Below are positions 20,960 to 31,221 of a DNA stretch of 64,000 nt, piece by piece (the first letter of the stretch is position 1; the number at the start of each line of letters is the position of its first letter). The position numbers were made by a program, and so were the translations under genes. Below the pieces are notes generated by a model. It saw only the letters and a program-made list of their open reading frames with translations, ran no database searches and was not told the origin of the DNA. The stretch covers positions 535,521-599,520 of the forward strand of contig JNVV01000009.1 of assembly GCA_000733355.1 (NCBI GenBank). Direction: 5' to 3'. This DNA comes from Falciphora oryzae (lineage: Eukaryota > Ascomycota > Sordariomycetes > Magnaporthales > Magnaporthaceae).

Positions 20960-21775
20960 TGTTGCTGTCAAGGCTGGCTCGCTGGGAGAGCACGATTGAC
21001 TCAAGGTGCAGTTGTTTGCTGCAGGCGATCTCTCGCGAAAGCTGTCGGCCAATCCCAAATGCGAAGTCGTCTTGGGCTTTTGCGTTTCCCGATATTTGCT
21101 GGCAAGTATCTGGCAGTGTTTATGGAAGTTTTGGAGCGAGCTGAAAATTGCCGTGCACCACCAGATCCTCCGACTATATACCACCTGCCTAGGCCACTCT
21201 ATTGTGTGTTTCGTTCCTCCAATCAGGGTGACTCTCCTGGCGATGGCGGCTTGGAGCAACATAAAATCTCACATAAGCACGGTGCCAGGCCAAGAGTTGC
21301 GGCCGCTTACTCGAGCAATTCCAGCCCTCGTCCTCGCCTCGATGGCCCTATCTGCCGAGGCCAGCTTTGCTGCTGCTGGGATCCCGCATTGCATTACAGT
21401 AACCACAAAATTATCACATTCCCAAACGCGGGCGGATAGGGCTGAATCGATCTCGTTCAGCCCCCATTCGCTCCCCGCCCTGTGATTATTGGTACCGCTT
21501 TTAGCAGCTGCTTCTGGGTCGTCTCAGTCGATAGTAAGTTGGGTGACACAAGAGGGAGCTCAAAATGTATGTATGCTTTACGGGCGGGTGCCCTCTTGCA
21601 AGATAAAATGCAGACCTTTTCACCTCCAAGTCCAGGTCAAGTGCAGATTTGCATCATCAGATACACAACATCGCCCCCTCTCAGCAACAGCTTCGTTTAT
21701 CACTCGCCTTTTTTCTTGACTTTTCCACTTCTTCCATCTTTTTGACCCTGCTCCCCTGGCATCGACGTCCCCACC
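20960..21775. other. Divergent promoter region
   Basis: Shared by the ankyrin gene (minus) and the secreted proline-rich gene (plus). The TATA box for the minus gene is at 21174. Several open frames here are shadows. Confidence 0.6.
21174..21180 (-). promoter_or_regulatory. TATA box of the ankyrin gene
   Basis: The minus strand reads TATATAG, ~215 bp upstream of the chosen ATG at 20959. Confidence 0.5.
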
Positions 21776-22897
21776 ATGAGCCCGTACAACGGCGCCCGGA
21801 GCGCCGGCCTCCTCCGGTTCCTCGCCCTGCTTGGGGCGTTGGCTCTCCTCGTCTCGGCCGTGCCCGCCACGGCCCCAGACGTTGGCGGCCTAGCTGCTGC
21901 CACCGACGGCAGCCCCGTTGCTTCTGCCGAAATCGCCGTCGCACCACTTGACACCGGCGAGGCCGACCTGCCCAAGAGGGGTATTTTGGACATCTTTAAG
22001 AAGAAGCCCAAGAACCCGACCCCGCCCCCGCCCCCGCAGGGACCACCTCCCTCGGGCCCTGCTCCGGCACCCAAGAAAGGGCTTTTCGATAGTATCAAGA
22101 ACATTTTTAAGCCCAAGCCCAAGCCAAACCCTAGTCCGGCGCCACCTGCTCCCGCTCCTCCGACTACCAACCCTCCCCCTACCAACCCTCCCCCTACCAA
22201 CCCTCCCCCTACTAACCCTCCCCCTACTAACAACCCTCCTCCGACTAACAACCCTCCTCCGGCTAACCCGAACTACCCCACCGTTGCGGAGCTGCCCGCC
22301 ATAGCCGCCAACATCCAGCTGCTCGAGCCCTACCTCAGGGGCAAGCGGCAGCCGAACCCCGACAAGTCCGTCTTCTTCACGGGCACCACGGGCAAGGCAG
22401 AGAGCGACAGGATCAAGACCGCCATCCGGGGCAAAGGGCTCACGCACCTGGGCATGGTCTGGAGGGCGGGCGACAGCTTCCTGACCCAGGGCAGCTACAA
22501 GGGCGTCACCCAGCCCGCCTTCAACCAGCTCCTCCGGGACATCTCGCAGTTCTTCGCCAACAGGACAAAGGGCAAGAAAACGTACCTGGTGATGCCGCAC
22601 ACGGTGCAGGCTCGCGCGGCCAGCATCTTTTGGAGCGTCGAGCTCGACGAGTTGATCAACGGCAACCAGATCGACACCATCGTCTGGCTTGACAAGGACA
22701 GGTGAGTCTCCTCCATTCCCCCGACCCCTCCTTTCCCCCTTTTGGCTCCCATTCCATCACTCGGCCGTAATACACGCAATACTGACCAAACCGCTCTCTC
22801 GACTTCTAGGGTGCTTAACGATAAGACTTACGACTGGGATGCCGAAACCATGGTTTACTGGAAGCGTGGTAACCCCAAGCCGCCGGGGGGCCCTTAG
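21776..22897 (+). CDS. Secreted proline-rich protein with amphipathic peptides and a globular C-domain
   Basis: 337 aa, exons 21776-22701 and 22810-22897 (108-bp intron, in phase). The N-terminal signal peptide has its hydrophobic core at ~13-28. A dibasic K-R at ~67 is followed by G-I-L-D-I-F-K-K-K. A Pro-rich stretch leads to K-K followed by G-L-F-D-S-I-K-N-I-F-K and K-P-K-P-K, then T-N-P-P-P repeats (15-bp DNA unit, 22160-22262). The C-terminal ~150 residues are globular and begin with V-F-F-T-G-T-T-G-K-A. That resembles, from memory, an F-Y-T-G opening seen in secreted Pezizomycotina proteins of unknown function. No catalytic residues can be named. K-R suggests Kex2 processing in the Golgi. 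Confidence 0.8.
22160..22262 (+). repeat. 15-bp tandem repeat coding T-N-P-P-P
   Basis: About six copies of ACCAACCCTCCCCCT and variants, in frame, forming a proline-rich linker in the secreted protein. Confidence 0.9.
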
Positions 22898-23838
22898 GCA
22901 TGAGAGGTAGGTATGGCACCCACATACGGAGGACGCTGAAAGAAGGAGCCCCCTAGAGGGCCGAACTCGTACTCAGGTGGGTGGCTATTCGGAAATCCTA
23001 GGGGATGTATGATTTTTCTTTTGTTAGCCTTTATCTGGATTCTCTTTGCCTCTTGAAATATCGTAAATCGTAGCATCCATGGTACTTTTCAAATTTGTTC
23101 CATGCCCTTAGCGGACCGGCTATTCCTAAAAGAAAAAAAACATCTGAACTTCATTTGATGAGCTCTGCACGTCCACGCAATGGATGATCGAAGGTCCCTT
23201 TGCCGGCGTCCTCAGACACAATCACGCAGGCATTAGCTTCCAGATTTTAGACACAAGAATGGTGAGAAATTGAATTGCTCCTGTGCCCAAAACTTCTTGA
23301 TTGTGAACAGGCGAGCCTTTACCGAGCTCAGGTGATCTTGTAATGAACTCACGAACCAACAACGGTACGACAAGAATGTCAGCCTTTGCCGGGTAACTCG
23401 GGCTCCGGCTCGTGCTACGAATCCTATCACCCTGTTGGCAGATGAATTTATCGGTTGGGAGCACATTCCTGTTGCGCAAAGTGGACATGTGATGCTGGTC
23501 ATTCAAGTTACCAACTCCGCGTCACTTCATCTTAACCTGCAACTGCTGCCATGCTGCGAAACGTCTCACAGAGCGGACTCGCCACTCTATTTAGCTAGCA
23601 CGGAACGTCATTCCTGTAGTTCCTGGCCGGAGCGAGGGTTAAGCCGATTCTGCTTCATTCATCCAACCACGATTTGTTTTCCTTATATCTTTCCTTTTAC
23701 TATTCTCTTCGGAGACTAGATATATAAAAAAATCTCTGTACGACGCTGCGTAGGAGTCACAGACTTCTTTGGTAATCCTAACATGCAGGATCTGGAACTC
23801 TACATTTACGACCGTCGCTGACCTTTGCAGCCACGACC
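22898..23838. other. Intergenic region
   Basis: No gene is seen. TATATAAA at 23721-23728 probably serves the next gene. Confidence 0.6.
23721..23728 (+). promoter_or_regulatory. TATA box of the gene at 23839
   Basis: TATATAAA, 118 bp upstream of the ATG at 23839. Confidence 0.5.
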
Positions 23839-24342
23839 ATGCGCTTCCCGGACTACCTAATCCCCCCGCTCTGGCGGACGGGAGGCAGCGCTGTCATCCA
23901 AGTCTACCTCACTCGGGCAGTCCATGGAGACCAGTTCCAAATGCTCAACTACGACATCAGCACCCCCTCGGGAATGGTCATCAACAACGTCCACAAGGAT
24001 CCCGAGTCTCCCATGCACGCTTCCACCTTAATCAGGCACGAGTTTGAGTTCAAGACCCAGACGGGCATCCACAACGTCAGGTTCATCAAGTACCTCACCG
24101 TGACCAACAAGTCAGCCCGGAAGGCGGTCAGGAACGCCGTTGGAGCTGCCGGATACACCGCCGGCGGTCGCCACACCTTCTACCCGGGATTCCCCGGCTT
24201 CGACGAGGTCGTAGCGAAGAACCCGCTGGCGACTCTGGCCAAGCAGGCGAGCGGCAAGGAGATTTCCAGCGTTGAGGTCGATGGGGCTGCCATGGACACT
24301 GCCCAGATGCAGCTTTACTCGATGTTGGTGCGTTTCAGATAG
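23839..24342 (+). CDS. Hypothetical protein, 167 aa
   Basis: Single-exon gene of unknown function. There is no signal peptide or membrane helix. The composition is balanced and protein-like, with H-E-F-E-F-K-T-Q-T-G-I-H-N-V-R-F-I-K-Y-L and G-R-H-T-F-Y-P-G-F-P-G-F as the most distinctive blocks. GC-rich wobble positions and the TATA box at 23721 support it as a real gene. I do not recognise a family. Confidence 0.65.
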   Translation: MRFPDYLIPPLWRTGGSAVIQVYLTRAVHGDQFQMLNYDISTPSGMVINNVHKDPESPMHASTLIRHEFEFKTQTGIHNVRFIKYLTVTNKSARKAVRNAVGAAGYTAGGRHTFYPGFPGFDEVVAKNPLATLAKQASGKEISSVEVDGAAMDTAQMQLYSMLVRFR

Positions 24343-26697
24343 ACGGGAGAGACGCTGCTATTCAGTCCCCATCTATGACTCGTTGGTAAGCCGAAGGCCT
24401 GTACGGAGTGATAACGATGATGTTAAACGGTAAAAGGGTTGAAGTCCTATAGTTGCCCAAGGTAATACAATACACGAACTTCAGCTTGGTTGTTGCAATT
24501 ACCGGATTGCACCAACCAACCTTCCTTTGTAACGTGGCCCCTGACCCTGGGTCACGTGCCCTGTGTGCCTCAAGCCCTCCTAAGGTTCAGCCCCTTCAGG
24601 GGAAGTTGGGACCTCCCTCTGTGGCGGCCCCCTCTATCTCCACGGCCTCCTTACAGGAAAAATTTGTCGAGGAAGGAAAGGTGGGGTCAGGACATTCGGG
24701 TTGACCGTCCTTTTCAAACTCGATGATATGGATATGGCTGGGTCGGGCGCGACGGGCTTCCAACAAGTTAAAAATGGTTTGAAAGAAGATGATGAAAAGT
24801 CGGAGGATCCCAGTCGCCAAGTCAAGTGTGGGCTCAAACATTGGCCCAAGGATGTCCGGTTCCGGAGAGGAGCCACGGGAACTCATTCTGGAGGATGGAC
24901 TTTGCACGTCTTTATTCCGTGACGGCAAAACCAGAACATGCGGGTGCGAGTGGAAGGGGTTATTGTAGTGGTCGTCCTCTTTTGATTCCAGAGCTGAACG
25001 CCTCCTTCAAACGGTTCCCCAGAGGGGTGTGAACCCTTAAGCCATAACCCCTAAGGGTTCCGGCTTCTTGTGGCACTTTCGCAAGGTGATGGCGCTGAAG
25101 GTTCACAGTAATCTTTGTATCCGACAGGCAGGGTGGAGGTTTGTGGCGTGAGTGTCCACGCGAAGCGGTCGGGTTATGGTCGGGGCTGCTAGCTGGATGG
25201 TGGCCAAGAGAGCAGGAGTAGAGGATCGATTCTGATGGAATTGAAAATGGCTGGCGAGCCGTTCGAAAAAAGAGGCGGGAAACCAGAACTATGTACACCA
25301 GAGGGTGGTAGCGTTCTTCACCAATTCGCATGTGGAAGAGTGTGGGTGGGGCTGACACGTCGGGCAGCCCCCCAAGCCAAAACGGCTTCCAGGATGGTGG
25401 GAGTCGGGTAGCAATGAGTTCAAGGACGTCCCCACATATCCGTCCAGGACCCTTATCCTCTGGAGCCACGCTTCCGCAAAGGCGACCAAGGCGACCACAG
25501 CCAGACTCGAACCAGTGCACCCACGAACTGCTTGAACAATGTAAGGGATTGGACCAGACCTCCAGGGCTGCACGCCCTTGTGCCAAGGCGGTACGGCTGG
25601 CGCCTACGTTGCCGGCCTATGGGGGGACGATACGGTGCCGCACTGGCGGGGATGTTCAGTGCCGATACTACCTATTTTATGCCTATAATTTCCAAGAAGC
25701 GTATCTGCTCAGCGACGATAGCGCAAGCTAGCGCCAGGCCCTCGTGGGTAAATGCTGCGCAAGCCGTAGCCAAGGGCAGAACTAGCAACGCAGGCAGCGC
25801 CACCGGGCGCGGGAAATAGAAGACGCGACTGGACGCCACAAAAGAAGAAAAAAAAGCCGCCATCACCGAAACGGACCGCCACATCCGCAACTTCATCAAA
25901 GTCGGGTCGAAGCCACGATCCGCAAAAAAAGGATGTGGACCGTCAATTTGCCCGACTGGAATGGGGTTCGGGAGCAGCTGTGTCGGATAGAATCGGGGCT
26001 GAAGAGGAAATGGGACCAAGCATCACTCGAAGGGGCTGCGGAGGGCGCGCCGGAGCCGCTTCGCAGAGAAAAAAAAAAAAAAAAAACGAAGGGTTTCGCC
26101 GGTACTTCGCCGCTGCCTCCAGGAAAAGCTCCTCCTCGCCGCGGCGAAAAAATCGCAGAGCGTCGTTTCCAGGAAGCCGCCTTCGCTTCCACTCCGGTCG
26201 ATCCCGGACCGCCAACGCCGCAATCCGCGGCCACCCCGAGGAGCCCGCGCTGCTGAAAGGCATACATGCCTATGCCTGTTCCTAGTTAGCCGACGCCGAA
26301 ATAGATGGGATCCTTTCTCGTTGCTGCCGGCCGTTTTTTTTTTTTTTTTTTTTTTTTTTTTCACTTGTAAAGTAGATTAGAAGTGGTCGTAGCGCGTCCC
26401 ATAGGGAGCCCGGATGGCGGGAGGCCATCCCGCCACGACGCACCAGTTATAACAATAGCGCTAGCCTCCCTTTAGAATAATACAGTGTCGTCTCGCGGCT
26501 GTCCCGGCTCCGTACCGGGGAACAAACCGTTAAAAATGCAGTGCCATAGCCTTTACCGAATACCAGCCGGGGGCCATCGAATGTGACTGTTCATCAGTCG
26601 CGGGCCCTGTTTCTCCAGTCCCAGCTGTAACTTTCTTTTAAGAGTCCCTGAGCCCCTTTGATAGTCAGCCCTCCGCATGCGACAGCGGACAAGGAGA
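24343..26697. other. Gene-poor region, possibly with relics
   Basis: 2.35 kb without a convincing gene. Minus-strand frames at 25672-26019 (two hydrophobic stretches) and 25289-25573, and a plus frame at 25933-26256, have protein-like pieces that I cannot join by plausible introns. They may be decayed genes. An A18 tract (26069-26086) and a T28 tract (26334-26361) lie here. Confidence 0.45.
26334..26361. repeat. T28 homopolymer
   Basis: 28 consecutive T, the same length as the T run at 1086-1113. Confidence 0.9.
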
Positions 26698-28189
26698 TCA
26701 TGCCGCTCGCTCCCGCCCCACATGTACGTCCCTACTTGCCGTGCCGTGTGGCAGGGTTTCCAATTCGTAATCGGGGCCGGCACCGCTACCGTCGTGAACG
26801 GCGTCCGTGCTTCCCAGGCGCGAGGCTTTGGCTGCCGGTGGTATCGGGGATAGCCACGCGGGGTTCCGGTGGTTCGAGCTTGTCGACTGGTGACCAGTCG
26901 TAGTGCTGGCCGTCGTCGTTCCCTTTGGCCCGCTCCTTCCCGACGCGGTGGTGGATTCGGGGGATATCATGCGCAAGTACGGTCGGAGTGGCGGCAGGCA
27001 GGCGATGATCAGACAAACATAGAGGTCGACGGCGGAATAAAAGTCTTTGGACAAAAAAAAAAAAAAAAAAACAGACTAGTCAGCATGGGAAGGGGGCATT
27101 GTGGTTTGGGGGGTGAGGGACTGGGGTTGTGCAACTCTTACCCAAAGATGCCAAGGTGATGGTCGAGAGAGTGAGCTGAACCAGGATGAAGCGCAGTCCT
27201 AGGCAGACAGCGAGGTCGATAATGCCAAGGCCAAACGTAACGTAGAGGCCAATTTTCACTCTTGTCGCCATGTGCGTGCCCTGACGCAGAATCAGGAACG
27301 GGAGAATAAAAACTGGTTTCCGATCAGAGTCTCGTCGCTGATAGCAGCAGTTTGTTGTAGGAGAAGGGGCCGTCTATACTCAATATGTCGGAGACGAAGT
27401 GAATCGACCACAAAATCTCAAATGTCTCGGCCGAAGGGCACGCATCTGCCGGGTCGAGTGACCTGGCGTTGGTTAGCCCGGGGCCGTGGTAAAGCCAAAC
27501 GAAGACTGGGGAGCGGTATAGGCAGGTAATTACCAGATACGTGATACCGGGAGGCACGACAAGGCGAGCACCAGAATTGTTACAATACACCCGCTGATGG
27601 TAAATGCCATGGTCCCATACAGCGCATATCTCTCGTAGATGAATTGCTGAGGAAACATGTTCAAGTAAAGGGCGAGGATGGCGAATTTGCACACGTAGAA
27701 GCCGACGTAAAAGGGGAAGCCGGTGTAGTACCAGTACTGTCGACGGGCGTATTAGCCGTCTGCCCTGAAAAGGCGGCGCGGCGCGTGCTTGCATCTCGAT
27801 CAAACCGGCTGGCGTACCTTGTTGAAAGACACGTAGTCTTCCGGGCTGCCCTCATAATTCGCGAACGACATCAGGAGGTCTGAAGACCAGCCCAGGCGGA
27901 GCGCATACACGTCGGCCGACGAGGTGACGATGGCGCATAACCAAGCGAGGAGGATAAAGTAGTCGCTGACTTCGGGCAACTTGCGCTGGATATTAATCCG
28001 AAGGTGGAAACGGGCGCAGAGGAGGACCAGGGCAATGAAGGCCAGAGTGCTCTGAAGCGCCTGTGGGATAGAAGATCAGTCGTGGCTATGGCTATTGGAA
28101 GACATCCCGTGCGGGCAGAGAAGGAGGGGTAACACAGGCCGCGCAGGTTGGGTACTAACAATGCTTGCCTCGAACGTGAGCGGGGCCAT
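26698..28189 (-). CDS. Fungal rhodopsin-fold integral membrane protein (SAT4/PTH11-like)
   Basis: 358 aa from six exons: 28189-28160, 28060-27818, 27736-27534, 27462-27380, 27312-27142 and 27044-26698. All five introns are GT-AG and in phase. The protein has about seven hydrophobic segments and matches the fungal 'rhodopsin domain' layout: D-Y-F-I-L-L-A-W in helix 2, the Y-W-Y-Y/Y-V-C-K-F-A-I-L-A-L-Y-L core of helix 3, a W-S-x(n)-C-P-S-A loop, an L-P-F-L-I-L-R-Q cytosolic turn, and D-F-Y-S-A-V-D-L-Y-V-C-L-I-I-A-C-L-P before the last helix end. A Ser/Thr-rich soluble tail follows. Members are plasma-membrane proteins, some PTH11-like receptors in surface sensing; ligand unknown. The first exon is only 30 bp. 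Intron 5 has a 19-T tract near its acceptor. Confidence 0.87.
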
Positions 28190-29340
28190 GGTGTGTCGAC
28201 TGGGACCACACGGTCCGTTTGCTTCCAGATTGCCAAGATCTTTTGCACAAACTGCTCGTAGATATCAAGCAGTCGGTCAGAGCAAGTTGGGAAGAAACTG
28301 GAGGCTGGAGATTGTGTGGAGTTGAGTTTATCTACATACCCAGACACGACCTCCCCGGGCAGGAGGGACAGGAGAGGGCGTCGAAGCCTCCTCGCTTCGT
28401 CGACACTCAGTCTCAGGATTAGGACCGAGGATGGAAGCCACAACGGCGTCATGTCCCCTAGCACCGACGCCTCGACGACGCCACTGAGGGTTTCCCATCA
28501 CAGAATGCGGCAGCTGTCAACTCCGCCGCGGAGTCGGATCGTCGCCGGTAATTTCATAGTCCCAGCAGGCAGACACAAGAGGGCAGGGGAACAAAGAAAG
28601 AAAAAAAAAGCAAAAGCAGCACGCCGAGCTTGACAGGAACAGCCAAGAGCAGCAGGCTTGCAGGATTGTTCAAGGCGCTAGGCTGCAAAAGCCAGGAGCA
28701 GTGAGTGTTGACCGTCGCAATCGGTGGGCAGACCCCTGGCTCATGCTTGCATTGCGCTTGGGGCAGGTCAGCTTTGAACGTGGCCGCGGCAGGAAAAGCA
28801 ACTCTCTGCCCAGCCGCCGGAGAAGGCAACAAGGTCAAAGCCGCGCGGACCCGGGTCGTCAACCCCTCGCCCATGGCGGCGCCACCAAGTGACAACCAGC
28901 AAGCAGGCCTCCGGGGGTGTGGTCCGGCGGCACACAGGTTCAGCCATGGCGCACAGATTGGCAATTAAGCTGTGCAATGGCGTCGATGGGATTGGCCAGT
29001 GTGACGTCCTGCAGCTCTCTCACCGGTATTGCCTCTCTCACCTGCTTGCTGTCGTTCTCCGACTTGGGACAAGAGGCTTGGTCATTAGCGCACAGCGCTC
29101 AGGAGATTCCGAGCTGAGCCCAACGCCATCCCTTCCACGGCCTAGTAATTTTCGCCCCCAGCGTGATCAAGCGGGGCCAAAGGCGGGCTTGGGCCGGGTC
29201 GCCGGGGCCGCGACGTCAAACTAGCCCAAACGGGACGCTTAGCAAAAAATCCTCGGGGGAGACTTGCTAAAGCGAGTCGATCGAGATCCCCCTGGGCCAC
29301 GAGCCACAAGGTAACTTAAAAGCCTAACCAAAAACCCGGC
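28190..29340. other. Intergenic region
   Basis: Promoter side of the membrane-protein gene. I recognise no gene here; open frames up to 197 codons on the minus strand are shadows or run-ons of exon 2. Confidence 0.55.
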
Positions 29341-29341
29341 T

Positions 29342-29590
29342 CTGGATCACCGCCTGAACCAGATCGCAGACGGACCAGATGGGTCAGCAAAGGCGGTCAC
29401 AGTCGGGATCAGCGGCCGCCCGTCGAGTGGGAAGACGACGCTCGCCTGGCTTCTGCGGGTCCTCCATGAGGGCTACTTCTGCCGCCCCGAGGCTGACGAA
29501 AAGCCCATGGTTCGCCGCCAAGCCCTGTCAACAATGGAGGACCCCCGTTTTGGCAAATCGTATCCGAATAAAACATTCCGTCGTCAGTGA
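29342..29590 (+). pseudogene. NRK1: Relic of a nicotinamide riboside kinase (NRK1-like) N-terminus
   Basis: The frame reads A-V-T-V-G-I-S-G-R-P-S-S-G-K-T-T-L-A-W-L-L-R-V-L, a P-loop in the form typical of the nicotinamide riboside kinase/uridine kinase group. It continues L-H-E-G-Y-F-C-R-P-E-A, which resembles the family's L-H-E-D-D-F-Y-x-P-E/D block with part of the spacer deleted. The catalytic aspartate pair D-D is lost (G-Y). The frame stops at 29588-29590, before any lid or nucleoside-binding region, and no continuation is visible downstream. The full enzyme would phosphorylate nicotinamide riboside for NAD salvage, so the piece is probably a dead copy. Assignment rests on two motifs from memory. 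Confidence 0.5.
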
Positions 29591-30300
29591 TTAGGTAACC
29601 CCACGTGCACGTGACTTTGTCACGTGTTCGGACCCTTGGCGTTTCTTGGGAAACCTCCCGGAACCTCGCGATCCCGTGGGGATTTAGATAGGTAACAGAA
29701 ATTCGAGCACCGTTTATTTGTTGCTCTAGCATCAACGAGATGCGCTTAGTTGCACAGCATACAGAGTCTCGGCTCCTCAACTCGTTTTCCTCAGAAAAGG
29801 ATTAGAGGCAAAAGAGGGTTAGAAAAAGGTATCCAGCTAACAAGCGAGTCAAAGGGCTTCGGTGAGGTAAAAAAAAAAAAAAAAAAGTTAGCGCTCGGAG
29901 AGATTCAACAGCATAACTCGAGTTGCCGCCAGCGTCCGGAGTGAGCATCGACGCGAGAAGTGACTCTGGCAGCTAGCTTCTCATTCTGGAGAGATATCAC
30001 GAGTTTTTAGGCTTTGGGGAAATGAAAAATTCAGCGGCGGGGAGTATTGTATACATTCTTGACAGCGAAAGGTTCAACGTGTCACGTTCCAAGGCAGGAC
30101 GTAAAGTTTCATTATACAGACATCCTGGGAATATGTGAGCCATCCCGAGACAAAATCCGTGGTTTCTCATGGTTGATAGCGTGACTTAGGGAGAGGTTTG
30201 ATTTATCCGAGTCGGTTTCGTCAATCTGTTAGTAGACGTACGTAGTCGCACCAACCGCGGGCGGGAAGGCACTGAGGACGTTGAGTCCAAACCTGCAGAA

Positions 30301-30344
<44 letters not shown>

Positions 30345-31221
30345 AGCACCTATTCATTGACGCCCTTTACCCCGGGGACGCTGGTAGAACCCAGCATAAA
30401 ACGGTATCTAGCACTTCCAGCAATGGCGGATGCTGCCTACCTAGGCACATAGGTTGGGTGAAGCGAAGAGAAGAGGGGTCGTTCGTTAGGTGCGTCGGGC
30501 AAACGCCGGCTCGCATGCCGGCAGAAAAAAGCAGGTGCATGTGATTGCTTCTCTCATTTGCTCGGATGAGAGGTCGGGCGTCTATGACACTGCCCGTGCC
30601 ACCGGATATGCGTCAGTCATTCCTTTCTGTCGGCCTGTTGTGTTGGGCCAGCGAAGCTTGTAACCCTAACCCGCATACCATCAAGGTGCGCACATCCAGA
30701 TTGTGCCACTTCCATCGGGTATCGGCACAGCACACATAGCTTCTGTTCGCACTGCCACTGCTCAGCCCGGCCCTCAACACGAAGCTCTCCCGCCGCAGCG
30801 GCTGTGTTCCCCTCCAAGGGTCCAAACGAATAAGGGGCCAAGTGGAAAGCTGACCCAAATGATCGACCGACGGTCGGACCCGAAAGCAGGGTCCACCCAA
30901 CATTTGGGGTGCTGGATTGGTTCTTAGCGCCTGCTTATGGCGAGGAAGACCATCTTGGCGACGCGTCCGACACAGCTTTCCCCACCAGACGACCGTCTCG
31001 TACCTGCGGGCGGTGTGGCGAAGTTTAAGCACTGTTTGCTATTTGTGTCAGGAACCTGCAGCCTTTTGGGTTTCGAACTACCGGAGGGGTATTTATCGAG
31101 CCTGGACCCCGCGTTGGGACCCGAGATACCCGACGCCGACCATCTTCCTCATCCTCTCGCATCCAGCATTCATTTTCCATACCTCCACTCGTAAGGCCTC
31201 ACGAACAGACAGCCAGCAAAC
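29591..31221. other. Intergenic region with (CA)n
   Basis: Holds an A18 tract (29869-29886), the CA microsatellite at 30302-30342 and the promoter of the lectin gene. No gene is recognised. Confidence 0.6.
30302..30342. repeat. (CA)n microsatellite
   Basis: About 20 uninterrupted CA dinucleotides. Confidence 0.97.

Noticed and set aside
21700..22600. Long minus-strand frames over the secreted protein
   Set aside because: They are Gly/Val/Arg-rich complements of the T-N-P-P-P repeats.
25495..25520. Minus-strand GGTTCGAGTCT resembling a tRNA B box
   Set aside because: The flanking bases cannot form a T stem or acceptor stem, and no A box lies at the right distance.
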